Below are positions 1-13,000 of a DNA stretch of 64,000 bases, piece by piece. The notes beneath the pieces were generated by a model, which worked only from the letters and a program-made list of their open reading frames with translations, was not told the DNA's origin and made no database searches. Each line of letters starts with the position of its first letter. Position 1 is the first letter of the stretch. A program made the translations under genes and the position numbers. The DNA is from Edaphochlamys debaryana. Its lineage: Eukaryota; Chlorophyta; Chlorophyceae; Chlamydomonadales. Where the stretch lies: positions 124,001 through 188,000 of the forward strand of contig JAEHOE010000019.1 in NCBI GenBank assembly GCA_016858145.1, given 5' to 3'.

Positions 1-3000
1 CATCCTACTGGGCTGGGGTGTCGACTGGGCGGGTGCAAGTGCCCCCCCCCCTCGTGAGCCCTGTGCTGGGCACCTGGGCGGTACCGCTCCATGGTACCCT
101 CCTTGGGAGCCGCAGTCTTAGCCACGTGCCCCCCCCGGGACCCCATCCCCCCCTCCCGTCCCCCCCCCCCCCAGGCGCCATCGAAGCCTGGCCCGCGCTG
201 CGGCTGTGGGGCGAGCGCTACCTGACCGCCCACCCCGCCGCGGAGCTGGAGGTGACGGTGGATGTGACGCCCAACGGCCGGGGGGACGCCATCACGGCTG
301 CGGGTGGGCCCTCGAGGTCCCGGGGGGTCCCGGGGGGCGGGCCGTTGGTGAGGGGGTCCCCTCGAGGTCCCGGGGGGCGGGCCGTTGGCGAGGGGGTCGT
401 TACGTGCACAGCCGGGCACGGGGCAGGCACGGGGTGAGGAGCACGTGCCAGACCCCTTCCCTCCTCCCGGACGCCTCATCGTGACCTTCAGCTGGAGTTG
501 ACCGCGGCTTAACCTCTTTCCTTCGCCGCCGCAGCCGACCCAGCCACCGGCGCCCTGGACCGCTGGTTCGTGACCCCCCACGAGCGGCGCATGCGGCTAC
601 CGGAGTTCTTCCGCCTCATGAGGGTGGGGGGGTGGGGCCGCGGGGGTGGGGGGATTCTGGGTTGCCAAAGAGGCTCCCATGATATAAGACCGTGGGGGTG
701 TGCGCGGTGCGTGGGAGATGCGCAGCTCCTCAGGCGCTCCGTAACGCCTGCGTGCGTGCTGATGCTCGTAGGAGACACGAGCGCGAGAGCGGCGGCAGAA
801 ACCCGGCGAGATGCCACGTGAGGTGCCGTACATGCAGGTAGGTGCCGTACGCCGTACCGGTACGCTCGCACCTTGATGCGAGCATTGCGCGATGCCAGAA
901 GGCTGTCCTGTCGCGGCCCTAGGCCACCACCCATCTCTGCAGCTCTCGATACCGCTCACATCCCGCCTCTGGGCTCCCGCCTTGCACCCCCCAATCCCAA
1001 CCCCAGCACCAGAACAGCAACCTGACGGAGGAGCTGGCGGCGCTGCTGGCGGACATCGCCCCGGGGCTGCCCTGGGCGGAGGAGGTCTTCGGGGGCCCGC
1101 CCGAGGTGGGCTACCCGGGGGGTGCACACGGGGGGCACAGGAAGTCAGGATGGGAGCGATGCAGGGGGGCAGCGGCTCAGCGGCCCACCTGCAGTGACTT
1201 CCCCCTGACTTCCCTCCCCCCCAGGCCACCAACCTGTGGATCGGCGACGCCCGCAGCACCACCTCCTTCCACAAGGGTGGGGCTCTGGGGGCCAGGGCCG
1301 GGAGGGGCGGGTGTTTCGCGCCAAGCGCCCTCGCCCCACCGCCATCGTGCAGCTGAACCTGTGCCCTGGTCCCACCCCCAGGGCGCCACAGACCCGGTGG
1401 AGCAGGGCCCCGGCCTCTAGTGGAGTTCTGCAGTGCCGCTCTTGCTTCACACAACACCAGTTCAGGTCTCCCGACAACTGCCCCAGATCACCCCTCCTCC
1501 CCGCGCCCCGACCCGTCCCACCCGTCCCCCTCCAGACCACTACGAGAACCTCTACGCCGTCATCCGCGGCACCAAGGTCTTCACGCTGCTGCCCCCATGC
1601 GACGCATTCCGCATGTACCTGGTGGGCAAGGGGGTGGTGGTGTGCGGCAGGACAGTTGGTACCTGTGTGTTGGGGATGGCAGGGTCACCCCCTCACCCCC
1701 CACCACCCCTGCCGCCCCAACCCGCCCTGCCCCCAGGAGCGCTGCCCCGCTGCCAGCTACCTACCCCGCTGCGAGGTGCCGCCCGGGGCGCAGTGGCGGG
1801 AGGTGTCCCCGGAGCCGGGCCGGGCGCCGGGGGCGGCGGGGCGACACGGGGAGCAGGGGGCCGCGGAGGAGGCGGTGGCAGCAGGCCAGGACGAGGCGGC
1901 GGCCGACGAGCGGCGGTTGGTGGCGGTCCTGCAGGTGGGCCCGGGAGCGCTGTAGACACGTGCTGGACTGCCGAGCCGGCTTGGAAGGCGTCGAGAGGGG
2001 CCCGCTTGCCAACCGTGCCCTCACCCCAACCGGCCTCTGCTGGCCCCGTGCATTACCTCCTGCAACCCCTCCCCTCCCGCCAGGACCCCGGCTATGAGGT
2101 GCTTTGGAGCGCCGTGGACACCTCTGTGCACGGTGGGGCCTGGCTCTTGGGGATGGAGATTGCTTAACGGAATGAGTCGCCTTCGCTGTGTTGTGGGGCC
2201 TGACAGGTGTGTGATGGCAGGGTCTCACACGCCTTGCGTCACATGGTACTGCCCCCGTACCCCAGACCCGGCGGTGCGGAGAGCGCAGCCTCTGTTCTAT
2301 GGGCCGCAGCCGGGGCCCGCCGGGGCAGCGCAGGGCGGCGCGCGCGGCCGGGGCACCGCGGGCGCGGAGTCGGAGGAGGGCAGCTCCGACGGCGAGACAG
2401 ACGCATGGGACGCAGCCGGCGGGGCGCCCCTCATAGCGGAGGTGAGCCAACGCCGTCACTAACCATGGGATCGTGAGCTCATGCCTGTCCCCTGGCCTCC
2501 ACTCCCGTGTCCACCTGTCCTTACACCACCCATGCCCAAATCCCTCTCCGCACACGGCCCCCAGGTAGGCCCCGGGGACCTGTTCTACCTGCCCTCCATC
2601 TGGTACCACCAGGTGGACCAGCGGGAGGGGGGCGGCCCCTCAGGGCGGGGAGGGGGGCGGGGGCAGCACCGGGAGCGGCGGCGGCCCGCGGGGGAGGGCG
2701 CAGCCCACGGGAGGGGGAAAGCGGCCGGCTGTGGCGAGGAGCGGGAAGAGGAGGAGGAGGAAGAGGAGGACTACGTGATCGCCGTCAACTTCTGGTAAGC
2801 AGGGCTGACACCTTTCCATTCGGGAGACAAGTAGCAGAGCGCGCTCGCGTGTTACCGTCAGGGTCTTAAGCGGTTATCAGCGACCAAGAGTAGTCCTGTG
2901 TCGGCCCGCAAGCTGCACGTTGCTTGCGCCCTCACGCCTCACGACGCCTGCTCGCTCAACACGCCCTCTCGTCCCACAGGTACGACATGAAGTACGACAA

Positions 3001-3100
3001 CCACTACGCTTCGTTCCGGCTGGTGGAGCGCCTGGCCACGGCGCTGGGTCTGGCGCAGGAGCCACCGCAGCGCGACCACTTGGGCGAGGGCGGGGAGTGA
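1..3100 (+). CDS. JMJD7: JMJD7-like JmjC-domain lysyl hydroxylase/peptidase (5' partial)
   Basis: JmjC 2-oxoglutarate/Fe(II) oxygenase. JMJD7 family members hydroxylate a lysine in DRG-type GTPases, and a peptidase activity has also been described. Visible exons are 175-303, 535-623, 799-837, 1007-1105, 1225-1276, 1536-1621, 1737-1934, 2084-2098, 2289-2441, 2565-2794 and 2980-3100. They stay in phase and give about 402 residues. Family hallmarks are the segment NSNLTEEL, the metal-binding H-K-D (His codon 1270-1272, with the Asp codon split by the intron 1277-1535) followed by HYENLY, and the distal His in LPSIWYHQV (2607-2609). The C-terminus starts with NFWYDMKYDNHY. Two low-complexity insertions (Ala/Gly-rich in the 1737 exon, acidic/Arg-rich in the 2565 exon) make it longer than the roughly 316-residue animal protein. 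The exon at 2289 could instead start at 2276 if the phases differ. The start codon lies upstream of the window. Confidence 0.88.
311..400. repeat. Tandem duplication in JMJD7 intron
   Basis: A 50-base unit (311-360) starting CTCGAGGTCCCGGGGGG is repeated as a 40-base unit (361-400) lacking one internal 10-base block. It lies inside the intron 304-534. Confidence 0.75.
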
Positions 3101-3539
3101 GGGTCGGGGACGCGGGGGTCGGATGCTTCAGGCAGGCTAGGTAGGCAGTGCCGCTGGAAGCGCCAGGCGATGGCAGTGGCACAGTGGCGATGCTTGATGC
3201 GAAAGCGGGGAGGCTGTTTGGTAAACTTTGGGAGGCGACACGACAACCTGAATGTCGCGAGGCGGAGGATGGTGCGGGAGCGTGTGCCCGTGTTTTGACG
3301 TGTGCGTCCACTCGCGATCCTTGACCTGCGCTGCCACAACTGATTGGGCATGTAAGGCAAAGTCATCTCTCACATTCCCACGAAAGCATTACCACAACAC
3401 GCGACAAACTGCACAAGGACCTGCTCCGAAGTACCTTCGCAACGAGCGTATACCCACCTCCATAGGTGTTCCATCTACAGCAACTTGTAACCCATAGATT
3501 ACAGCCTCAAGGAGGAGTCGCCAGTAGGGGCGAGGCAAA
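3101..3539. other. JMJD7 3' flank and CFAP70 promoter region
   Basis: No gene is visible. The stretch should hold the 3' UTR of the JMJD7-like gene, with TGTAA at 3351-3355 about 250 bases past the stop, and the promoter/5' UTR of the following gene. A second TGTAA lies at 3486-3490, just before the CFAP70 start. Confidence 0.5.
3351..3355 (+). other. TGTAA polyadenylation signal
   Basis: TGTAA is the usual poly(A) signal of volvocine algae. This copy lies about 250 bases after the JMJD7 stop, a normal distance. It supports both the gene end and the taxonomic reading. Confidence 0.5.
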
Positions 3540-6500
3540 ATGCCTCCCAAGAAGAATGAGCCCCCGCCTCCTCCACCCGAGGACCCGAACCCGTTCGGCA
3601 TCTTCGTCTCGATTACAATCCCATCGGCGACCGTGGTGCTGGTAAGGCCGGGAGATGTCGCTCGCGGGACCGCGGTGAGCGCTGGAGTCAGCTGCAGTTC
3701 GCGAGACGACGTACTTGGACATTCATCGCTTGCAGGACCTCCCGCCGGATGCTCCGGAGGGTGCCGCGCACCGGCAAACACACCTGACCCTCAACATCCC
3801 GGGCAGCGTGGTGCCATGGGCGTCCCCCCCCACGGCGCCCTCGGAGGGCAGCGAGTACCACTACAACGTCGTTAAGCACCTGCGGCGCCCTGGGGGCAAG
3901 GAGGGGCTAATGCTAATGATAAACGGCAAGCTGACGGTAACCATAAACGACAGCGCCACGAACGCCGTCCTGGCGACGGCGGCGGTGGACGAGCTGTGGG
4001 GCTTCGCCATTGGCGAGAACACCTGGAGCGCTGCTGACGGCCTGGACCTGACGCCAGTGGTGGAGGTGCCAGAGGGCGTGCCCAAGGCGCGTGGGCTCTT
4101 GTGGGTGGGGGCCATCCCCCGATGCCACCCACACGGATGCCTGGCGCATCCCCCGAGGCCGAGCGGGTAGCACCCCCCCAGTAGGCTCCCGTAGTTTGGC
4201 CCCTCAGCCTCTTTGCAATCCCCACCACCCCAGCTCCAACCCGGGCTCACCTCTTAAACCACACGCCGCGCAGGTTCGCTCCGCGCGGCTGTCCTTCGCC
4301 TCCATCGCCCTAAACGAGCGGCCGCTGCCGGAGGGCGCCGATGCTGCCGCCCTGGCCGCCAGCCCGCCGCCCGAGTCGGAGCTGCCCCCGCTGCTGCCGT
4401 ATAGCTACGTGGATGCGGAGTGGGCGGAGAAGGGCAACCTGGTGGAGCTGGCGCTGGCGGGTGGGGCCGTGGGGGTCGTGGATAAGCGGGGTGTGGGGGT
4501 TAGGGCTCGCATGGGGCTGGGCGAGCGTGGGGGCTGGGCCGGGGAGGTTACTGCCGTACCCCTGCGGTCATGCCCACCACCCCACCCCGCTTACTCCTCC
4601 CCTGACCGCGTCCCTCCCCCGGTCCTTGTGCAGATATTGGCCCGCTGCCCCCGGGCCTTCAAGCCGCCTCCGACCTTGCGGCCGGCAAGGAGGCCATCCC
4701 CGGCAAGCTCTTCGTGAGCCTGGGCGTGGGGCTACCCGGCGGCGCCCCGCCGGTGGCCCTGACGCTGTACGCCGTGGGCGGGCGCCTGGTGGCCCCGGCC
4801 GGCGGCGAGGCGCTGCGGCGGGAGCTGCTGACCCCCGAGGCGGCGCAGGCGCTGCGTTGGCAGCTGGAGGACGGGGTGCCCCTGGCGGTGGAGGTGGCGC
4901 GGTGCGTGGGGCGTTGATGTTGGGAGGGCGTGTGCGGGCAGAGCGATTTGACCGGGGACCGAGTGGGCGAGAGGGAGGACGGATGGGGGCGGGCCTGCGC
5001 AGAGCGGCGGCATGGCTCTGCGGGCCGGAACGTAGCGGTACGGTAGCGCGGGGGGTGCTGTGGCTGACACGCGCCGCTTTCCCACCCACACACCCACACA
5101 CCCACGCACTGCCCCTGCCCGCAGCTACCTGAACGCGGACGGCTTCGGTGACCCCGCCAACGAGGCCTACCACGGCGCCGCCCCCGCGCCCGAGCTGAAC
5201 GCGGGCCTGCTGGAGGCGGGGGCCACGGCGGCTCAGGCCGCGGGGCTGGCGCTGGTGGGCTTTGCGGACTGTGGCCTGGCGCCCTGCCTGCCCAAGTACA
5301 CGATGCCGGCGGGGTGAGCGGGGCCCCAAGTGGGACTGGTCACCGTGCTGGGGGCGTGCCATGTGCTTGTGGAGGGACATGTGATGAAGCCTGTTTAGCC
5401 CGGCCACGGTTCGGTCTGAGCACTCCTCACGTGCCTCGCCCCTCGTGCCCGCAGCAAGACCAAGCCGGTGGAGGAGGCGCAGCCGCCCGGCTCCAGCGCC
5501 TGGGCCAAGGCCGGCACCACCCTCACGGTGACGCTGCGCTTCGCGCGGCCCATCGTGCCCGCCTGGTCGCCGCCCCCGCCGCCGCCCAAGTCCCTGCTGG
5601 AGCTCATTCCCCCCCGCGACCTCAGCCCCAAGCCCCCCCCCACGACGGCGCAGGACGACTTCAAGGCCAAGGCAAGGCCGGGGCCGCGGGCTGGGCCTCT
5701 GGGCGCATGGTTTTTGACCGCACTAGAGGAGGCGTGGTCCGTGCCCAGGGGCCTGGGCAGCCCCCTCCGCTTGCGCGCCGTCCTCATAGACCGCTGCTTT
5801 CCATCCGGACCTCGGCCCCAACGTCCCTACCCTCCGTGTCCATGAGAAGACTGCCGTGATGGCGCACAGTGCTCGTGCGTCTGCTCTCCCACCCTACACC
5901 ATGCGTCCTCGACACCCGCTGACACGCATCCCCGCTTGCGCCAGGTCCGCTCCATCGCCCGTGCCCTGGCCGAGGAGTACAAGGCGGTGCTGCCGCCGCC
6001 CGCGGAGCCGGGGTCGGACGCGGCCGCGGCGGCCGCCTCGGGCGCAGAGGCGCGGCACAAGGGGCTCATCTTTGAGCTCAACCGCAGGTGGGCGCGGGCC
6101 GCGTGCTGATGTGGTCGGTGGTCGGGCGGGAGAGCGGGCGATGTATGACGAGCTGTGGACGTGAGAAGATGTATGTATGGGTGGGATGGGTGAGAGGGGC
6201 GTGGCTTGATCCCCTCCCGCGGTGCGCCCCCCTCTTCCCCCCCCAGTGGCAAGTACGCCCAGATGCGGGACTCGCTCAAGACGGCCGTGGTGAGCGGGGC
6301 AGGGGTGGGGCCAAGTGTGGCCCATGCTGGGCTGCTTTGAGCGAAGGCACTGCCGCGCATGCGTGCACGAGCAGGAGACCCTGGTCCCGTGACCACCAAG
6401 CCCTCCCAGCACCTGCCTATGCCCTGTCGCAACAAGGCCCCTGCCCCCTGCCCCCTCCCCGCTCCCCAGGTGGCCCTCGTGCGGGAGAAGTACCGCAAGA

Positions 6501-9500
6501 GCGGCTCCATGTCGCCCAACGAGATGGCGCTGCTGTACAACGACCTGTACGGCACGCTGCTGGCGGCCACACACAGGTGCGGACGCGGTCGTCTGCGCTT
6601 CCTTGTCTCTCTTCTTTTCCTCCTCCCAATCCACCTCCGCCTCCACAGCCCTCAACCTCCCCCTCCTCAGCCCTCCCTCCCCTCCCTCTCCCTACCGCCT
6701 ACCCCTCCCCTCCCCCCACCAGCGCCCTCAACGGCCTCATCGACGCCGCCGCCGCGCGCCCCCGCCTGCCGCCCCCCGAGCCCGTGCCCGACAAGCAGCG
6801 CCTGGGCCAGCTGCTGGAGCTGGCGGCGCAGGCCGAGGCCACCGGTAACCCCACCCGCGCGGAGGCGCTGCACCAGCGCCGGCTGCTGGCCAAGAACGAT
6901 CCGCAGGCGAGGAATGGGGGAGGGGAAGCAACCCGGGGCCACGGCATAAGTGTGTGCAACTGCATCAGAGGAACCCGCTTGTGTCAGAAGGCTGGGCATT
7001 TTGGGCTAGGCGAGGGCTCGCACCTTCCGACCTCCACCCGTCCGTCATCCGCCCGCACCCCGCCGCCTGCCCCTCTCCACCCCCTGCCCTCCCGCGCCGT
7101 ACAGGTGTGGTACGAGTACGGCACCTTCTGCCTGCGCCGCGGCGCGCGCGGCCGCGCGGAGCAGTGCTTCCGCGAGTCGCTGTCCCTGGCGCCCGAGCAC
7201 CGCCCCGCGCTGCTGGCGCTGCTGGGGTGCTCCGTGGCCGAGGGCCGAGCCACCGACCCCGCCTACCTGGAGGCGGCCGAGGCGGCGGCGCACCGGCTGC
7301 TGGAGGTGGCGGGGGCCGAGGCGCTGGAGAGCTGGGCGGCGCTGGCGCTGGTGTACAAGGCCTTCGGTGAGGGGGGTTGCGCCGGCACTGGGGCTGAGGG
7401 CGCGGGCGGAGCTGCGGGCCGGGGGTTTCCGTGCGCGTACCAGCGCTGGGTTTGGCTAGAGCGCGTGCTGAGCTGCGTACTGACATCATGCCCAGTGCGA
7501 ACTCATGCACGGATTCAGAAGTGAGAACCGCGGTTGTGTGCCCTTGGCGCGTGTGTGTAATCACTCGCAGGTGAGCCCAAGCGCGCGGAGCTGGCCTCGT
7601 GCGAGCAGGAGATGGCGCGGCTGGAGCGCTCGGCGCTGGGCATGCCCCCGCAGCCCTCCACGGCGGTGTCGCGGTCCACCTCCCGCATGAGCGCATCCGC
7701 GGCGGCGGCGGCGGCCGCAGCGGCGGCGGACTCGCCCCGCAGCGGCGGCCAGGTCGGGGAGCTGCAGGTGCGTGGGGCACTCGGCTTGTCGCTGAGCCCT
7801 CCCCCTTTCACGGTTCCTGCCCTTCCTGTTTTCCCTCCCACAACCCGGCCCCACAACAACCGCACGCACCCTCCCCCTCTTCCACACCCCACCCCCTCAG
7901 GCCCAGGCCTTCGTCTCCCTCGCCTCCTCCCTTCTCGACGCCCTGGCCCTCCCCGCCGAGGCCCTGCTGGCCCTGGACCTGGCGGCGGGCCTGCGGACCT
8001 GGGCCCAGGTGGGCCCGGAGACGCGTACGGCACACGCGCTGGCGACGGCGCTGTCCGAGCAGGCGCTGGCGCGCGAGGGCTCCGTGGAGGCCCTGCTGGG
8101 CCCGGGCGGGCCCGCGCTGCAGCTCATGCGGGCGGGCGGGGAGGCGGGGTGGCGCGCAACGCTCATGGCGGCGCAGCTGCACCGGGCGCAGGGGGACCTG
8201 GAGCAGGCCATCCGGTACTTCCAGGTGCGTGTGGGTTGTGGGTTGTGGGAGGTGGGAGGTGGGGGTCGGGGGTGGGGATGGAGGTGGTGAGCGGAGCGCG
8301 GAGCGGTGCATCGCCTGTCCATTGAACGCACTGGGAGCACCAGAGCCATGGCCGGAGGACGCGTGCGGTGCCGATCCCTTACTCTGCCCCTCATCCATCT
8401 CCGGCCCCTCGCCGCCCGCAGGAGCACGTGGAGTCGGCCCGTGCCGCCGGGCAGCTCTCCTCCGTGACCCTGCCCGCCTGGCTGCAGCTGGCCGCCTGCT
8501 ACACGGAGCGCGGGCAGCACCGCTTCGCCGCCGACGTGTTCCTGCTGGGCGCCTCGGCACTGCCGTCCAGCGCCGTGCTGTGGCGGGGAGCGGGCGTGTG
8601 CTTCGCAACCGCGGGTGAGCGCTGCTGCCTGCTGGAGCCGGCGGGGGCTGGCGGGCTGCCCCTTTGCACCCTGACGCCTGGCCCCTCTACACACGGACTG
8701 CGGTCGCACAAGCTCTCCTTCCCCTCGTCCTTGTCCTCCTCTCCCTCCTCCAATGTTCACACATGCTCTCTACTGAGGTATGGTCAGGTCATACATTGCT
8801 GATCGTCCCTCGTCCCATTCCGGCATTGCCACACCCCAGGCGAGCTCGAGTCCGCCGACATGGCGCTGAGTGAGGCCAACGTGCTGGACCCGGAGGACGC
8901 GTCAGCGTGGGCCTGGCTGGGCCTGGTGGGCCTGCGGCAGGGGCGGCAGGAGGACGCCGAGAAGGCGCTGAGCTACGCCATGCGCTGCGGAGTGGAGGAC
9001 GCGGGGGTCATGCGGGCCATCGCGGCCGAGTACGGAGCGGCGGGGCAGCTGCGGGAGCAGCAGCGCGTGCTGACGGTGAGGGTTGGGGGCCAGGGTCTGG
9101 GGAGGGGGGTTTGAGGGTGATCGACGTGTGGCAAGGAGCCAGGGTGCGTGGTGGGGGTGAAGCAGCCATTCGCCAGGCAGGAGGGCGGATGGCGCAGGGA
9201 CTTGGTCGGTTTGGAATCCTTGTGTTGGGTGTGGCCGCCGGACAAGGCTGGCCTAGCCCGCTACGGTGCCCTGGACGCACGACTGTGGGGGGAGGCGCGA
9301 TGCGTAACACGTCCTAACCCTCTCATTCACCGAACTGCCGTACAGGAGATTGCGCTCCGCATGCAGCCTGAGTCCGTGCCCGCGCGGCTGGCGCTGGCCC
9401 GCTGCCTGGCGGCGCAGCGGAGCCTGGCGGAGGCGGAGGAGGCGCTGGCGGCGGCGCGGCAGCTGGCGGAGGCGACGGGGTCGGAGGAGGACGGGGCGGC

Positions 9501-9540
9501 AGTGGCGGAGGCGGAGGCAGAGCTGCGAGGGGGGGCGTGA
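3540..9540 (+). CDS. CFAP70: CFAP70 (FAP70), ciliary TPR protein
   Basis: Cilia- and flagella-associated protein 70, an axonemal TPR protein. In Chlamydomonas I recall it being placed in the C2a projection of the central apparatus. Sixteen exons close in phase to 1,081 residues: 3540-3641, 3736-4104, 4274-4490, 4634-4901, 5125-5313, 5455-5671, 5945-6087, 6247-6289, 6470-6576, 6723-6906, 7105-7366, 7571-7767, 7901-8224, 8422-8614, 8840-9075 and 9346-9540. The family is about 1,120 residues. The first half is beta-rich with Pro-rich linkers. The conserved centre reads ELNRSGKYAQ then [10 protein letters not shown] (about residues 500-530). TPR units run from about residue 614 to the end, including [20 protein letters not shown] and [10 protein letters not shown]. 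Introns 5672-5944 and 6907-7104 have GC donors. The donor after 4104 is my least certain junction. ATG 3540 opens [15 protein letters not shown], with no better start upstream. Confidence 0.9.
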
Positions 9541-10052
9541 GCCGGGGGCGCGGCACGGTTAGGGAAGGGCCCCGGGCAGGCGGGTCAAGGGAGTCGCTGC
9601 ATTGGTGTGTGACAGGGACTAAAACGGTCTTGGATCGGTCGGGGGAGTCGGGGGCACTTCTGGGATTGGGGAATGTGGTGGGGCCGGGGGCGGCGGGGGG
9701 GAGGGGACCCGACCAACTGGGATCGATGGCAAGCACGGGTCTGGCCCCGCAGGCACAGCACGCCCATGGCCGGGGAACTCACGGCAACTCGGTGAGCCTC
9801 GGTGATCTTTGTATGCAGAATACTCGACCCGACTCAACCAACACATAGGCGGCGCTCAAGCGGCAGTAGTTTACAGACCCGTGAATCCGATTGTCGCTTC
9901 TTTTCTCACAGCGTGTTCTCGACATGCCCCGATCCCTCGTGTAGCATGATCACAGCTAAGAAGGTCAGCGACGAGGCTGGCTAGTGTTGCCGGCACAACT
10001 GGGCCAATCGCGCGCCCCACTTGGCTGCCTCGCCTTGCGGCGCCGCAAGTAG
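9541..10052. other. Intergenic, CFAP70 3' flank
   Basis: No gene and no plus-strand TGTAA are visible here. The stretch should contain the CFAP70 3' UTR and the upstream region of the next plus-strand gene. Confidence 0.4.
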
Positions 10053-13000
10053 ATGTTGCAGCCACAGCACACACAGAGCGAGCTACGTCTTGAACTCGAC
10101 AACAGAGGCCCCATTTCGGCTCAGCTCCGGCGCGCCTGCATCGCCTGGGAGCTGGGACTTCCCGTGCACAGCCTGGGTGCACCAACTCTATGTCAAGTCC
10201 GCTACCTAGCGACTCGACACGCGCGTGCCGCGCGGCTCGGCGCGTTCCGGCGATACCCCGCTGGCCCCACCCCAAGCGGGGCGCTTGCCCCAGCGTCAAC
10301 GAGCGCAGCCAGCAACAGCGCCAGCGCGTGCTCGTCCTCCGTCCTGTGGGATGCACCCGACGAGGCTCCGGGCGTGAACTCTCGGCACGTGCCCAGAGCG
10401 AAGCCGGGGTGTCGACCCGGGACCGAATCCCCATGCTCGTCACTCGATGGGGCACCGGCCTTCGTTACGGCCACTGCAACAGCTACAGCTAATGGCGCGG
10501 AGGGTCCCGGCGCTTCGCACGCCAGGTCCGGGCCGCTGGCTGGTCCTGTCAGAGGCCGTCAAGCAAAGGGCGGCCTCGGCTTCGGCGGCGGCAAAGCCCA
10601 AGTAGCGCCGGCGGCGGCGCCGGCGCCGGCAGCCACAGAGGCTTCTGCTACTGCGGCCCACTTGGCGTGTGCAAAGCCGTGGCTGGACCTGCACATCGCG
10701 ATGCAGGACTCTGAGAAGGAACAGCATGCGAGAGCTGTCAAGGCGAGAGGTTTGATCGAGAAGTTCCAGAAGAACATCGGCTCGCTCCCCAGCACCGATC
10801 TGCATAAGGGACTCGAAGCAGTTGTTGGGTCCATAGGGGGCGCCCCTAGCAAGAAGGTCGTCGCATTGGTCGACCAGCTGCAGCCGTACACAGTTGCGGA
10901 TCGGCTCCTGGCCGACGCTTCGACTTCCGCCGCGGCAGCGGCCGGCGGCGGCGCCAGCACCAGCAATGGGACTGGCGGCGGCGGCGGTGGCCGAGGAGGC
11001 GACGAGCCGCGGCCTGCCATTGAGCCACTGCACATGGTCTCGCAGGTGCGGGAGTGTTATCGAAGTAGCCCTTTGGTAGCCTTGGTGCGTCTTAAGCTAG
11101 AGCAAAAGGCTACGAACAAGTCGGGAGCTAGGCTTATGAACGGGTTTGGCCCGACCCACATTACCCATGTCTTCGAGGCACGGACGCCCTTCAGCCCTCG
11201 GCATTCCTGGTGCTTGCCTCTGGCCGCTTCTCCTCGCTCGGCACAGCTCTCCCTCCCACCCTGCCCGCCCCCGCCCCTCGCCTCTCCCGCCCACAGCCAG
11301 CCCAGAGCGGCCAAGCCGCGGGTGGCACCGCGGCCTCCGGCTCGGAGGCGGGGCTGCCGGGGCGCGCTGCGCTGCTGTTGCGCGTCTGCCTGTACGCCCA
11401 CCCGCAGCTGTCGTGGACGGATTATGGCGGCAAGAACGAGGTAGACCTGCGCAAAGAGGCGGCGGCGGATGGGGCGCTGGCCCTGGCCGACGCCCTGGTG
11501 GCTCACCACGGTGCGTGGCGGTTGGTCGGTTGGGCCGTTGTACGGTTGGGCGGTTGCGTGGTCGGTTTGGAGGCTGGGCACCCGACCCGTGCCGATTGCG
11601 TTACCGGCACTAAGCGCGTGGTGGCTGCGAGGGTTGGCTCGTGGCTCGTGGCTCGAGTAGCGGCAACACCCGCTAGCCTCACGGACCCCTGTTGCCCCTA
11701 TGTGCTCGCAGGCGGGCCCGCGCTCACAGTTCCGGAGCTTTGGGACCTGGCCAAAGTGCTGGAGCAGCTGCAGGTGGGCAGGGCGGGGATGGGCGTCGGG
11801 TGGCCCGTGTTCGGGGCTTGGGGAGTGTTTCCTCCCCACTCCCCATAGCGCGCAAGGCCCCTTGGGCTTCACAGTACCCCACCTCACTCGACCAAATCCC
11901 AATCCAACCCCATGTGTTACAGACGCGGGCTGACGGACAGTCCAACGGGGAGAATGGCCTCCAGCGCGGCCTGCACCCACACTTTTCCGGAATGGGGCCC
12001 CTGACTGCTGTGGTGCGGGCCATGTCGGGCCAGCCCGCCGGGCCCCCGGGATACGAAGTTGGCTACCCCTCGACCTCCGTATCTCTCACTAGCCGCAACA
12101 ACGCTCTCTTGGAGATTGCTTCCGCACATTACGCAAGCGTGGACGCCGCTTTTGCGGTCGCGGGCAAAGTCAAGACCCAGGCCTGGCGTGTGGCGACTGA
12201 GTCGTACAAGTCGAACACGGCAAAGATGCTGGTGACTAGGTCGGCGGACCTGTCGGAGGAGCTCGTGGCACACATGCGGATGATGTGGCCGGCGCTGGAT
12301 TCTGTCGTACCGGCGGCCGAGGCCGCTACGCAGGGTGAGTCCCGGGGGAGGCTAGCGTTGCGGGCAGGGGCTTCGGGGCAGCGGAAGTGGGCGGAGCACG
12401 AACGAAGGGGCAGGGGAAGGGCTCACTGCAAGCAGCAGCAAGGGACCGGAGGCTGCCACGACCTGCCGTGGGAAATTGTGGATGCGAATACGGGAGGGAG
12501 GGCGGACGGCGGGGCGGGGTTTGCCAGGGAACTTGTGCGTTACCTGTGGCGGGGGGCGGGGACTCGTGAGGCTGCACCGGATGAGCTGTGCGACGTTTCG
12601 CACAGTCACGTGGGTTGAACCGTGCGGAGGGCGCAGATGCATGTGCAAGGCATCAAGGCAATGGAGGACGGTGCGCCCTGTCTGTCACTGAGCCGCACCC
12701 TCCTGTGTGCGCCCATAACAGGCAAGCGGGGCGGCGCGGAGGCGGCAGTGGGGCCGCTGACGGCCCGGGCTTTGAATGAGTCGAACGGCCTGCGGGCGGC
12801 GGCGGTGCGGTGGCTTCTGACGGCGGCCCGGGGCGTGGTGAGCCGCTGCGATGCGTCTAGTCATGGGTGGCTTGATCATAAACGCGCACCTTCCCCACGA
12901 TATCGGAGTCAAGCTAGGTAGATGCAAAGCTGCGGAAAGACCGTTGGCTTGGAGGTGGTTGGACCGGCAGCTCAGTGGGCTTGAGACACAGTCAGTCGCA

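Noticed and set aside
11511..11580. GGTTG-like repeats resembling telomeric sequence
   Set aside because: Irregular units inside an intron of a normal gene. They do not match the algal telomere repeat TTTTAGGG.
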